From Ruminococcaceae bacterium UBA1404 (lineage in GTDB: Bacteria > Bacillota > Clostridia > Oscillospirales > Ruminococcaceae), in assembly GCA_002305075.1 (NCBI GenBank), contig DBQC01000006.1, positions 17,914-81,913 on the forward strand: a stretch of 64,000 nt of DNA, in the 5' to 3' direction. Shown one piece after another: positions 1-7,329 of the stretch. The position numbers and the translations under genes are program-made. Under the pieces are notes generated by a model. It saw only the letters and a list, made by a program, of their open reading frames with translations. It did no database searches and was not told where the DNA came from. How positions within the stretch are numbered: the first letter of the stretch is position 1; every line of letters starts with the position of its first letter.

Positions 1-567
1 CCCGCCGATCTCCCGGGTCAGGCACGCGCCGCCGAACAACGTCAGCACGGTGAGCAACAGGGACGCCGACAGAGCGGTTCCGATGCCGCCAGCACCATGG
101 AGCAGGCCGCCAGCCAGTGCCCCAAACGCAAGCCCCGCCGATTTAACGGCGCCCTGCCGGGCGGTAATGGCAGGCAGCCCCGCCTCCCCCTGCACAAGCA
201 GCGCAGTATCCACCAAAAGTGCATCCAAACTGCCGCTCGCAAGCGCGTGCGCGACGCCGTATGCAATCATGGCGGCGCTGACCACTGGCCAACCGGTTCC
301 GAACAGCAAAAGCCCCACAGCCAGCACATAGACCGCCTGCGCGGCAAGAAACACGCCCTTGCGGCCGATTCGGTCAGCCAGCGCGCCGCTGGGCACCTCC
401 AGCGCCACCGCAACGCCGGAATATACCGCGATGGCCAACGGCAGCTGCGCCAGCTGGACGCCTCGGCCCAGCAGTACGAGGCTGAGCACCGGCGTCAACA
501 CGCCGCGCGCCATGGAATCCACCGCCGTTACAGCCAGGCCGGCGCGCACACCGCCCGTCTTCAGCAC
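1..567 (-). CDS. MFS transporter (partial, C-terminus off the left edge)
   Basis: Reading the minus strand from a GTG at 567 gives 189 open codons that run off the window. The protein is very hydrophobic and contains the major facilitator signature between helices 2 and 3, GALADRIGRKG, near residues 55-65, so it is an inner-membrane secondary transporter, probably an exporter; the substrate cannot be told. The GTG lies just downstream of the stop of the ArsR-like regulator read on the same strand, and the two genes overlap by a few bases, implying translational coupling and control by that repressor. The start is the overlapping GTG; no ATG lies near it. A drug or metabolite efflux role is inference from the repressor-exporter pairing. 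Confidence 0.85.
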   Translation of the reverse strand, partial: MLKTGGVRAGLAVTAVDSMARGVLTPVLSLVLLGRGVQLAQLPLAIAVYSGVAVALEVPSGALADRIGRKGVFLAAQAVYVLAVGLLLFGTGWPVVSAAMIAYGVAHALASGSLDALLVDTALLVQGEAGLPAITARQGAVKSAGLAFGALAGGLLHGAGGIGTALSASLLLTVLTLFGGACLTREIGG

Positions 568-1142
568 GGTTTTTCCCTCCCCGCGTTGGCGATCAGGGCG
601 TAGGTATACGGGATGGTACCGGGTCGCGGCGTGCCATACGATGCAAAAAAGTCCACAATTTTTTTGTGCAGCGCTGCTGCTTCTTCCCGTGTGAGGTAGA
701 CGACGCCGTCGAAAATATCGCCCGCCGTTTTGTCCGGCGCCTCCCCGCGCGCCTCGCGCGCCGCAGCCGACGTCAGCCACTCCTCCAGCGCCCGCTCCAC
801 AATGGCGCGGATCATTACGTCGCGCAGCGTGCGGGCCGCTGGTTCCGCTTCGCTAAACGTGACGTCGACTGGCTCCGCCTTGTAAAACTTCGCGGTGAAC
901 CCGTGGATCTGCTCGGTGCGGTCGAGTCCCACGAGCCCGATTTTCTCGAGTTCCGCCAGATGATGCCCTGCGCTCGACGGCGCAATGGCAAGGCTGTCGG
1001 CAATCTGTTTGGCGGTGAGACCCTCGGGGTGCAGATCCAGCAGCCGCAGGATCCGCTGCCGCAGCGGGTGCATGTACGTGCGCAGTTCTTTTTCCGTTTG
1101 CAGGTAAATGGTCCGCCTGCCGTTTTCCATCGTTTCTTTCAT
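561..1142 (-). CDS. ArsR-like winged-helix transcriptional repressor
   Basis: 193 residues. Residues about 24-85 form an ArsR-type winged helix-turn-helix (MHPLRQRILRLLDLH, then the recognition region IAPSSAGHHLAELEKIGLV); the C-terminal 100 residues are mostly helical and presumably handle dimerisation or ligand binding. The frame is open upstream to 1190, but I chose ATG 1142 because GGAGGG precedes it by five bases, whereas upstream ATGs lie inside the operator. It is the first gene of a two-gene operon with the MFS transporter. The promoter just upstream carries two identical palindromes, which strongly suggests autorepression. No metal-binding Cys cluster is visible, so a metal sensor is unlikely. 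Confidence 0.85.
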   Translation of the reverse strand: MKETMENGRRTIYLQTEKELRTYMHPLRQRILRLLDLHPEGLTAKQIADSLAIAPSSAGHHLAELEKIGLVGLDRTEQIHGFTAKFYKAEPVDVTFSEAEPAARTLRDVMIRAIVERALEEWLTSAAAREARGEAPDKTAGDIFDGVVYLTREEAAALHKKIVDFFASYGTPRPGTIPYTYALIANAGREKPC

Positions 1143-1151
1143 AACGCCCTC

Positions 1152-1170
1152 CATAACAATTATTGTTATG
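1152..1170. promoter_or_regulatory. Operator palindrome O1 of the ArsR-like regulator
   Basis: Perfect 19-bp palindrome (one central base), CATAACAATTATTGTTATG. It lies just downstream of the -10 box of the minus-strand promoter, over the likely transcription start. Its centre (1161) is 31 bp from the centre of the second copy, three helical turns, so two dimers would sit on the same DNA face. Confidence 0.85.
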
Positions 1171-1175
1171 ATTGA

Positions 1176-1205
1176 AGTATACCATAACAATAATTGTTAT
1201 GTCAA
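1176..1205 (-). promoter_or_regulatory. Sigma-A promoter of the regulator/MFS operon
   Basis: On the minus strand TTGACA (1205-1200) is followed after 18 bp by TATACT (1181-1176), with the regulator start about 35 bp further on. Operator O2 lies in the spacer and O1 just after the -10 box. Confidence 0.8.
1183..1201. promoter_or_regulatory. Operator palindrome O2 of the ArsR-like regulator
   Basis: Second perfect copy, CATAACAATAATTGTTATG, which is the exact reverse complement of the first. It fills the spacer between the -35 and -10 boxes of the minus-strand promoter, so binding would block RNA polymerase directly. Confidence 0.85.
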
Positions 1206-1217
1206 GGGGGCTTCTCC

Positions 1218-1249
1218 AAAAAAAGAAGGCCGTCCCCGAAGGGACAGCC
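1218..1249 (-). terminator. Intrinsic terminator after the DUF4349 gene
   Basis: Minus strand: GGCTGTCCC, a TTCG tetraloop, GGGACGGCC, then TTCTTTTTTT. It follows the stop of the DUF4349 gene and insulates it from the regulator promoter. Confidence 0.85.
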
Positions 1250-1274
1250 CACTTTTCACCCTGCACAGGCCGGG

Positions 1275-2219
1275 TCATTGCCGCCGATTTTCCTGCGGCG
1301 GGACAGGCGGATACGGCGGGCGCCGTCGGCGCTTACTGCGCCGCACGCACACCACGATGACCACCGCGGCCACTGCGCCGATCACCAGCACGGGCAGCGC
1401 GTAAATCAGCAGAATCACAAAGCCCTGCGCACCGTCCACAATACCGTTGAGCATATTTGTAAACGCCTGGGCCGCACGGTCCCCAAAAGTGGGCTCCACC
1501 GGCGTATACGTCCGAACCTCCTCGAGGTAAACGGTGATGGTCGCGTAATCAATGCTGTTTTCGAGCGCCTTCATCTGCCCGGTGTAGCTTTCGATCTCAT
1601 ACTGCACTTCCATGAGTTTTTCCTGCACCGCGAGCAGCTCCTGAAGGCTGCCGGATTCCTCCATCAAAGCGAGCAGCCGCGTCTCCTGCGTGCGCAGACT
1701 GTTCAGCCGCGCCTCAATGTCCACGTACTGGTTGGTCGCATCGTCCGCGCCTTCCTCCGTGCGCACCACGCTGCCGACGCCCTCAATCTTCTCGAAGAAT
1801 TCTGCGTACCGGTCCACCGGGATGCGGCACCGGTACTCCGCGCTGCGCGTGCCGCCGCCGGAATAGGAGGACGTGTACTCGATATAGCCCTCGGTTCCGG
1901 AAACGGCTTCGCGCAAAAGCCCGACCGCCTCGTCATACGCCTTCGTTTCCACCGTCAGGCTCGCGGTACGGATGATCTTTCGCCCATCGGCGGAAGCGAG
2001 CGCCTCGTCGTCCACCACCGCCGTGGCGTTACCCGCTGCCAGCGCAGTTGACGCGCTTTCTCCGTCGGCATACGCGGTATAGCCGCCTTCATCGGCGGCG
2101 TACGTGTCCATGGTTGCCGTCGCCGATGCCGTCTCGCTGTCTGCACCCGCGCCGGCGCACGCCGCAGTACCGATAATGAGCAGACCGCAAAGCACCAACG
2201 CCATCCATTTCCGTTTCAT
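1275..2219 (-). CDS. DUF4349 domain lipoprotein
   Basis: 314 residues. The N-terminus is a lipoprotein signal (basic KRK, hydrophobic stretch, lipobox ending in AAC about residue 21), so it is anchored outside the membrane. A low-complexity Ala/Thr/Glu linker leads into a DUF4349 domain (about residues 80-250) starting at RKIIRTASLTVETKAYDEA, with a predicted coiled coil about 165-205. A transmembrane helix near residues 262-288 is followed by a basic tail (RRSKRRRR) in the cytoplasm. DUF4349 proteins are cell-surface proteins of unknown function; the architecture with two membrane anchors is usual for the family. The gene stands alone between a terminator and a divergent promoter. Confidence 0.85.
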   Translation of the reverse strand: MKRKWMALVLCGLLIIGTAACAGAGADSETASATATMDTYAADEGGYTAYADGESASTALAAGNATAVVDDEALASADGRKIIRTASLTVETKAYDEAVGLLREAVSGTEGYIEYTSSYSGGGTRSAEYRCRIPVDRYAEFFEKIEGVGSVVRTEEGADDATNQYVDIEARLNSLRTQETRLLALMEESGSLQELLAVQEKLMEVQYEIESYTGQMKALENSIDYATITVYLEEVRTYTPVEPTFGDRAAQAFTNMLNGIVDGAQGFVILLIYALPVLVIGAVAAVVIVVCVRRSKRRRRPPYPPVPPQENRRQ

Positions 2220-2351
2220 ATTTCCTGCCCCTTTCTTTCACCCGCCCCGTTTGCGGCGCAGGTTTTGTTCTTCTTCTATCTTATAAGGAAGCAAATTGTC
2301 CCATAAGGTTACGGATTTTAAAAAAATATTTGTAAAATCTAAAAACACCTA

Positions 2352-2380
2352 TTGACAATCTTTTGATTATATGTTATATT
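2352..2380 (+). promoter_or_regulatory. Sigma-A promoter of the DUF1836 gene
   Basis: TTGACA (2352-2357), 17-bp spacer, TATATT (2375-2380), in a locally AT-rich stretch; AAAGGAGATGAG and the ATG at 2413 follow. Confidence 0.85.
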
Positions 2381-2412
2381 TTTCTCACCACATTAAAAGG
2401 AGATGAGAATTT

Positions 2413-2988
2413 ATGAACTGGACACTTCCCGGTACGGTACTGCAAATCGACGCCGAAAGACCCGAGTCAGCGGAAGAAACGCTTTCCGCCATGTTCCTGA
2501 CGGGCGGACTCGTGCTTTCGCAGGTCACGCAACTGACGGGGCTTGAACCGTACATCGTGCAAAACTGGGTGCGCCGCGGCTTTGTTTCCGCGCCGAAGCA
2601 GCGCAAGTACACCCGCCGCCAGCTCAGCCGCATTCTGATCATCAACGCCTTAAAAAACGCGCTGTCCATCGACCAGATTTGCCAGCTTTTGAGCTATGTC
2701 AACGGCGCGCTGGACGACGAGCAGGACGACACCATCGACGATACGGAGCTCTACAACGCGTTTGTGGTGCTGTCCTGCGCGGTGGAAACCAACGGCTTCC
2801 CCGCCTGGGACGAAATCGGTCCCCTGCTGGAACGCAGCCTGCCGAATTACCGCGAGCCGGTTCCGGGCGCGAAATCGCGCGTGCAGGAGGTACTGCGCAT
2901 CATGCTCACGGCCTGGCGCTCGGCCCAGCTGAAGGACGACGCCCAGCGTATGCTGCGCGCGCTGCCGAAATCCCCGCGCATCGACTGA
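2413..2988 (+). CDS. DUF1836 protein, MerR-like DNA-binding regulator
   Basis: 191 residues with a strong ribosome binding site (AAAGGAGATGAG). Residues about 35-75 resemble a MerR-type helix-turn-helix (LSQVTQLTGLEPYIVQNWVR, followed by RKYTRRQLSRILIINALK), as known for DUF1836 proteins of Clostridia. The remainder is helical and acidic. Function is unknown; a transcription regulator is the best guess. It has its own strong promoter and is followed 51 bp later by the hflK/hydrogenase ORF. Codon choice (many GCG and CCG) matches the left part of the window rather than the genes beyond 4.4 kb. Confidence 0.8.
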   Translation: MNWTLPGTVLQIDAERPESAEETLSAMFLTGGLVLSQVTQLTGLEPYIVQNWVRRGFVSAPKQRKYTRRQLSRILIINALKNALSIDQICQLLSYVNGALDDEQDDTIDDTELYNAFVVLSCAVETNGFPAWDEIGPLLERSLPNYREPVPGAKSRVQEVLRIMLTAWRSAQLKDDAQRMLRALPKSPRID

Positions 2989-3039
2989 ACCACCGCCAAA
3001 ACATACCGGCCAAATATTTTTGAATAAGGAGAATTTTGT

Positions 3040-4188
3040 ATGTTTTCATTTTTTAAGGGGTCCACACCCCCGCCGGGAGACGGGCCGACTGCCGTCTATA
3101 CCGCGCGGCCAAACGGCAATTTCCTGAAAAAGCTGCCGCGGTACGTGCTGCTTGGCCTTGCGGCCGTGCTGGTGCTCGCGATCGGCGCCACCTGCTGGTA
3201 TACGGTGGACGACAAGCAGCAGGCGGTGGTCACCACGTTTGGAAAGGTGACGGAGGTTACGGATGCCGGCATACATTTCAAGCTGCCGTTCGGCATCCAG
3301 CAGGTGCACAAGGTGGACGTCAACGTCTATCAGAAGATCGAGCTGGGGTACCGCACCAGCCAGTCGTCTCCGGAGGGCTATACGCTGGTGGAGGACGAGA
3401 GCAAGATGATCACCGGCGATTACAACATCGTCAACGTGGAATTCTTTGTGGAATACAAGGTATCGGACCCCGTGAAATACCTGTTCGCATCGTATGAGCC
3501 CGAGAAAATACTGCGCAACCTCATCCAGAGCCAGGTGCGCACCGTGGTGGGCTCCACCAACGTGGACGCGGTGCTGACCACGCGCGAGCTGGCCAAGATG
3601 ATCAAGCAGGCCAACATTGACTTTACGCGGCTGCCTGACAGCGACTTCGACCGCGTACTGGGCGAATCCACCGGCGCAGGCGTCATATTCGGCGCGACGG
3701 GCGGCGTCATGGAGGCGGCGCTTCGCACCGCCTACGAGGTCATCACCGGCAAGAAGCTCGAAAAGCTCGAGTTCCTGGACGTGCGCGGCATGAAGGGCGT
3801 CAAGGAAGCGACGTACAACCTGGACGGTCTCGAGCTCAAGGTCGCGGTCGCGAGCTCGACCGGCGCGGCGTCGAAGCTGCTCGAGGCGGTCAAGTCCGGC
3901 GAAAAGAGCTACACGTTCATCGAGGTCATGGGCTGCCCCGGCGGCTGCATCAACGGCGGCGGCCAGCCGGTTCAGTCGGCGGCAGTACGCAGCTTTGTGC
4001 CCCTTAAGGACCTGCGGGCTGCAGCCCTCTACCAGGCCGACCGCAACAAGGCTGTGCGCAAGTCGCACAAGAACCCCATGATTGAGATGCTCTATAAAGA
4101 CTTCTTGGGCGAACCGGGCAGCGAGATCTGCCACGAGGTGCTCCACACCTCCTACAAAGCCCGCGACCGCTTTATGATGGCGAAATAA
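3040..4188 (+). CDS. Chimeric ORF: HflK-like N-terminal half joined to [FeFe] hydrogenase C-terminal half
   Basis: 382 residues. Residues 1-174 are HflK/SPFH-like: a transmembrane helix about 34-55, then DDKQQAVVTTFGKV and the band-7 domain up to RTVVGSTNV. From residue 182 the protein is the C-terminal half of an [FeFe] hydrogenase catalytic subunit: the H-cluster motif STGAGVIFGATGGVMEA (about 210-226) and MGCPGGCINGGGQP (297-310, with Cys299 and Cys303), followed by the family's usual tail. The first H-cluster motif (TSCCPGW) and the ferredoxin-like domains are missing, so it cannot be a working hydrogenase; the HflK half lacks its C-terminal helical part. The join falls at residues 175-181 (VDAVLTT), which both families carry. 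An assembly chimera is more likely than a real fusion. Confidence 0.75.
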   Translation: MFSFFKGSTPPPGDGPTAVYTARPNGNFLKKLPRYVLLGLAAVLVLAIGATCWYTVDDKQQAVVTTFGKVTEVTDAGIHFKLPFGIQQVHKVDVNVYQKIELGYRTSQSSPEGYTLVEDESKMITGDYNIVNVEFFVEYKVSDPVKYLFASYEPEKILRNLIQSQVRTVVGSTNVDAVLTTRELAKMIKQANIDFTRLPDSDFDRVLGESTGAGVIFGATGGVMEAALRTAYEVITGKKLEKLEFLDVRGMKGVKEATYNLDGLELKVAVASSTGAASKLLEAVKSGEKSYTFIEVMGCPGGCINGGGQPVQSAAVRSFVPLKDLRAAALYQADRNKAVRKSHKNPMIEMLYKDFLGEPGSEICHEVLHTSYKARDRFMMAK

Positions 4189-4206
4189 ACCCTCCAGAGT
4201 CACCGG

Positions 4207-4239
4207 CCCCCGCCAAGAGGCGGGGGTTGGTGCATTTTT
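4207..4239 (+). terminator. Intrinsic terminator after the chimeric ORF
   Basis: CCCCCGCC, loop AAGA, GGCGGGGG, then a T-rich stretch TTGGTGCATTTTT. It closes the transcript 20 bp after the stop at 4188. Confidence 0.75.
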
Positions 4240-4342
4240 GCAGCAAGTATAGCCTTATAAAGCCCGGGCAGCGGGCATTGTGCAAGAGGTATTTCTATCG
4301 GCAGAAGGCGGGTTAAAGCTTGCATGATGCCGGCTGCAAGGG

Positions 4343-4371
4343 TTGCATTTTGACGGGCTGAAAGGTATGAT
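4343..4371 (+). promoter_or_regulatory. Candidate sigma-A promoter of the pilus-like operon
   Basis: TTGCAT (4343-4348), 17-bp spacer, TATGAT (4366-4371), 90 bp before the first gene of the operon. The rest of the 4240-4460 intergenic stretch shows no convincing gene. Confidence 0.6.
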
Positions 4372-4460
4372 ATTTTCAACCAGATAATTTGACAATAAGC
4401 CCCACAAAGCGCAGCCGTCCGGCAGGGCGGCGGACAAAATGACGCCTTCGAGGTGATTGT

Positions 4461-5513
4461 ATGCCGGCCCAAATTAAACCCCTTACTGCCCAAGAAGTCA
4501 GCCTGCTCTTTACCGAGATTGCCCTGTTTTATCAGGCGGGTATCCCGGTGGGGGAGGGGGTCCATATCCTCACCGAGGCGGCCCACGGCCCCGACCGAGA
4601 TTTGCTCGAGCAACTAAGCCGGCTTATGGACCGGCAGGCGCTACCGCTGTCGGCCGCCATGGAGGCTTTGGGCGCCTTTCCGGCCTATGCGGTGGGCATG
4701 GTGGCGCTGGGCGAGCAGACCGGCAAGATGGACGAGGTGCTGTCCTCCCTCGGGGCGTATTACGCCAGCGAGGAGAGCCTGGATAGCAACCTGCGCAGCG
4801 CCCTGACTTACCCTCTTATCATGGTGGGTATGATGGTGGTGGTGGTGGCAATCATCCTGACTCGGGTGCTGCCCATTTTTGGCCGGGTTTTTGCCCAACT
4901 GGGCGGCGAGATGGCCCCTTTTCCCCGCATGGCCATGGAGATGGGCGCCTTTATGAGCCGCCACAGCCTGCTGTTTATGGGTCTGCTGGGCCTTTTTGTG
5001 GGATTTATCGCTCTGCTGCGCTTTGGCCGTGGCGACCATCCTGTGGTTGCTGCGGTGCGCAGGCTGCTGCTTGGGGGCCGGCACACCGCAGCCCTTGTGG
5101 ATGCCGGGCGCTTTGCCTCGGCCATGAGTCTGATGCTCCAGAGCGGCCTTGCTCCCGAGCAGGCTTTGGATGCGCTGGAGCGGTTGATGGACAGCCCCGA
5201 GATTCGGGCCAAGGTAGGCCGCTGCCGGCAAGCCCTTGGCGACGGGGTGGGCTTTTCCGAGGCGCTGATTGCCGCCGAGCTGTTTGACCAAAGCCTTGCC
5301 ATGCTGCTGCCTTTGGGCTTTCGCACCGGCAACCTCGACCGGGTGATGCGCCACATCGCCCACCGCTGCGAGCAGCGGGTGGCGGGCCGAATCGACCGGG
5401 CCGTGGGCATCATCGAGCCCAGCCTGGTGGGGCTGCTCTCGCTGGTGGTGGGGGCCATTTTGCTCTCGGTCATGCTGCCGCTGCTGGGTATTTTGTCGTC
5501 CATGGGGCTTTAG
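4461..5513 (+). CDS. Type II secretion/type IV pilus inner-membrane platform protein (GspF/PilC family)
   Basis: 350 residues with two copies of the T2SSF helical domain (about 10-130 and 210-330) and three membrane helices: YPLIMVGMMVVVVAIIL (about 117-135), LLFMGLLGLFVGFIALL (about 172-190) and the C-terminal VGLLSLVVGAILLSVMLPLL. Residues SLLFTEIALFYQAGIPVGEG at the start are typical of the family. It forms the membrane platform on which pseudopilins are polymerised by the ATPase. At 350 residues it is shorter than the usual 400. First gene of a tight six-gene operon ending in a PilT-like ATPase; GAGGTG precedes the ATG. Confidence 0.85.
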   Translation: MPAQIKPLTAQEVSLLFTEIALFYQAGIPVGEGVHILTEAAHGPDRDLLEQLSRLMDRQALPLSAAMEALGAFPAYAVGMVALGEQTGKMDEVLSSLGAYYASEESLDSNLRSALTYPLIMVGMMVVVVAIILTRVLPIFGRVFAQLGGEMAPFPRMAMEMGAFMSRHSLLFMGLLGLFVGFIALLRFGRGDHPVVAAVRRLLLGGRHTAALVDAGRFASAMSLMLQSGLAPEQALDALERLMDSPEIRAKVGRCRQALGDGVGFSEALIAAELFDQSLAMLLPLGFRTGNLDRVMRHIAHRCEQRVAGRIDRAVGIIEPSLVGLLSLVVGAILLSVMLPLLGILSSMGL

Positions 5514-5525
5514 GAGGCCGCGCCT

Positions 5526-5864
5526 ATGAGGACCCGATTTAAGCGCACACCCATCCGCTCTATAAGAGCCGTGCTAACCGGCCTGCTGCCTCTGGGACTG
5601 CTGGCGGCGGCGGTGCTGCTGTTTAGTTTGAGCATGGGCCGGTTGGACGCCCATACCGAACAGGAGAGCCTGCGCCGCAGTCAGGCGGCCCTCAGCCGTG
5701 CCGTGGCGGCCTGCTATGCCATCGAGGGGCGCTATCCACCCGGCCTTGGCTATCTGCGCACCCATTACGGCCTGCTGATAGACGAGCAGCGCTATATCGT
5801 CCACTATGTTTATCTTGCGGACAATCTGCCCCCCGAGATGTGGGTGCAGCTTCGCCATTTTTAA
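5526..5864 (+). CDS. Small pilin-like membrane protein of the pilus operon
   Basis: 112 residues. A basic N-terminus (RTRFKRTPIRSIR) precedes one membrane helix (about 17-37), then a short outside domain containing LSRAVAACYAIEGRYPPGLG and LRTHYGLLIDE, a pattern resembling the globular start of pilin-like proteins (a helix followed by YPPxLxYL). No standard prepilin peptidase site (G before FTLIE) is visible. Thirteen bases after the PilC stop, with AGGAGG before the ATG. Function unproven; a minor pseudopilin or assembly factor is inferred from position. Confidence 0.65.
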   Translation: MRTRFKRTPIRSIRAVLTGLLPLGLLAAAVLLFSLSMGRLDAHTEQESLRRSQAALSRAVAACYAIEGRYPPGLGYLRTHYGLLIDEQRYIVHYVYLADNLPPEMWVQLRHF

Positions 5865-5888
5865 CCTACCCCGAAAGGAGGCCCCGTT

Positions 5889-6392
5889 ATGCAACCACGC
5901 TCCACATCGGGCAGCCGTGTGGCCGACCTGCTGTTTGTGTTGGCGCTGTTTAGCCTGTTTGTCATAGACTCGGCGCTGGTTATCATCATCGGGGCCCGGT
6001 CTTATACCGGTGCTTTGGAGCGCATGGACGCCGCCTTTGAAAGCCGCACGGCTCTGGGCTACATTGCGGGTAAAATCCGCCAAAACGATGTGGCGCACAG
6101 CCTGAGTCTCGGCGAGATCGAGGGCCGCCCCGCTCTCTGCCTCAGTCAGGACCACAACGGGGTGGTTTACACCACCTATATCTACCACTGGGATGGCCAA
6201 CTGCGGGAGCTGCTTGTGGGGCCGGACAGCCGGGCCGGAGTCGATGCGGGTCAGGCCCTTATTGCGGTGGCCGACCTTGAGATGGAGGCTTTGGACAACG
6301 GCCTTGTGCGCCTTGTCTGCACCGACGGGCAGGGCCGGCGATCCCAACTGCTCATCGCCCCCCGCACCGCTGTTGGGGAGGATGGGCCATGA
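5889..6392 (+). CDS. DUF4860-like membrane protein of the pilus operon
   Basis: 167 residues: one N-terminal membrane helix (LLFVLALFSLFVIDSALVIII, about 14-34) followed by an extracytoplasmic domain that includes ALGYIAGKIRQND and YTTYIYHWDGQLREL, resembling DUF4860 proteins of Clostridia and the minor-pilin style of a helix leading into a beta-rich domain. It has its own AAAGGAGG site and overlaps the next start by four bases (ATGA at 6389). Its role in the pilus-like system is inferred from the operon only. Confidence 0.65.
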   Translation: MQPRSTSGSRVADLLFVLALFSLFVIDSALVIIIGARSYTGALERMDAAFESRTALGYIAGKIRQNDVAHSLSLGEIEGRPALCLSQDHNGVVYTTYIYHWDGQLRELLVGPDSRAGVDAGQALIAVADLEMEALDNGLVRLVCTDGQGRRSQLLIAPRTAVGEDGP

Positions 6393-6817
6393 GGGCGCCC
6401 CGCTCGCGCTCGGCGCTGTTTTTGATGGAGCTTGTGCTGGCCATCGGGCTGCTGGCCGTGACGGCCGCCGTCTGTATCGAGCTGTTTGCCAGAGCGCACC
6501 GCCTAAGCCGCCAAAGCGAGGCGCTGAGCCGGGCCCTTATAGTGGCCGACAGCGCCGCCGAAGGCTACAAAGCCACCGGCGGTGAGCTCGATGCGCTTGC
6601 CGAGCTGCTGTCGGGCAGTGTGCAGGGCGACCGGCTCTATGTCTACTACGGCGCCGACTGGAACACACGCCCCACCCCCGATCCCGAGGGCTACACGCTG
6701 CTGATAGAGAGCCAAGCCCACCCCCGCCTCAATGCGGCCTATATTCGGGTGGCCGACGCCACGAGCCGGGAGCTTTACAGCCTGACGGTCAAGCACTTTG
6801 AGGAGGCGGTATCATGA
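6389..6817 (+). CDS. Prepilin-like protein of the pilus operon
   Basis: 142 residues. The N-terminus SALFLMELVLAIGLLAV has the class III prepilin look: a hydrophobic helix with Glu at position +5 if cleavage occurs before LFLME, though the residue before the cut would be Ala instead of the usual Gly. After the helix the chain shows a soluble domain with YVYYGADWNT and SLTVKHFEEAV. It overlaps both neighbours by four bases (ATGA junctions), so the set is translated together. Probably a pseudopilin subunit; the substrate of the apparatus is unknown. Confidence 0.65.
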   Translation: MRAPRSRSALFLMELVLAIGLLAVTAAVCIELFARAHRLSRQSEALSRALIVADSAAEGYKATGGELDALAELLSGSVQGDRLYVYYGADWNTRPTPDPEGYTLLIESQAHPRLNAAYIRVADATSRELYSLTVKHFEEAVS

Positions 6818-7326
6818 CCCGCCGCCGTGTGGGGCCCAGCCTTGGTGTGCCCACCCTTATGGTCACCTTTGTGGCGCTGTCTATGGCGGTATTTGCCACG
6901 CTGTCACTGCTGTCCGCCCGGCTTGACTACAATCTTGCTCGCCGTCAGGCCGAGGCTTCCCGGGCCTTCTATGCCGCCGACGCCGCCGCCGAGGAGCGAT
7001 TGGGCGACATTCACCGGGCGCTGACACAGGCGCTGGAAACAGCCCACACCGCTGATGGCTTTTTTACCGAGCTGTCTCACGCCGGTATTCTTTGGGACGG
7101 CTTTGAGCGCAGGGGCAACCGGGCCACCCTCACCTTTAGCCTGCCAGCCGGAGAGGCCCGGCAGCTTGCGGTGACCTGCCGGGTGGACTACGACGCCGCC
7201 GACCACACCGCCCGCCTGACCCGAACGGGCTGGCAGCTCATAGCCACCCCAACCGAGCCCGAGCCCGGCGAGGGTCTTGCCGTGTGGGCCGGGCCGGATG
7301 CCGATTTCCAAATCAAGGAGGATTAA
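6814..7326 (+). CDS. PilX/minor-pilin-like membrane protein of the pilus operon
   Basis: 170 residues. One N-terminal membrane helix (GVPTLMVTFVALSMAVFATL, about 11-30) runs into a long amphipathic helix (YNLARRQAEASRAFYAADAAAEERLGDIHRAL, written here in pieces: YNLARRQAEASRAF then YAADAAAEERLGD), as in pilus tip proteins of the PilX/GspK type. The second half looks beta-rich. It overlaps the previous gene by four bases and ends three bases before the ATPase gene. No sequence motif proves the function; the call rests on architecture and operon context. Confidence 0.6.
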   Translation: MTRRRVGPSLGVPTLMVTFVALSMAVFATLSLLSARLDYNLARRQAEASRAFYAADAAAEERLGDIHRALTQALETAHTADGFFTELSHAGILWDGFERRGNRATLTFSLPAGEARQLAVTCRVDYDAADHTARLTRTGWQLIATPTEPEPGEGLAVWAGPDADFQIKED

Positions 7327-7329
7327 CCC

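Noticed and set aside
3583..4188. Working [FeFe] hydrogenase
   Set aside because: Lacks the first H-cluster motif, the ferredoxin domains and any maturation genes; only the C-terminal half is present.
3046..4203. 385-codon open frame on the minus strand opposite the chimeric ORF
   Set aside because: Composition shadow of a GC-rich gene: His/Leu/Val-rich nonsense with no motif or ribosome binding site, while the plus strand has clear domains.
4200..4613. 137-codon minus-strand frame in the gap before the pilus operon
   Set aside because: Overlaps the start of the PilC gene and a terminator; no homology pattern or ribosome binding site.
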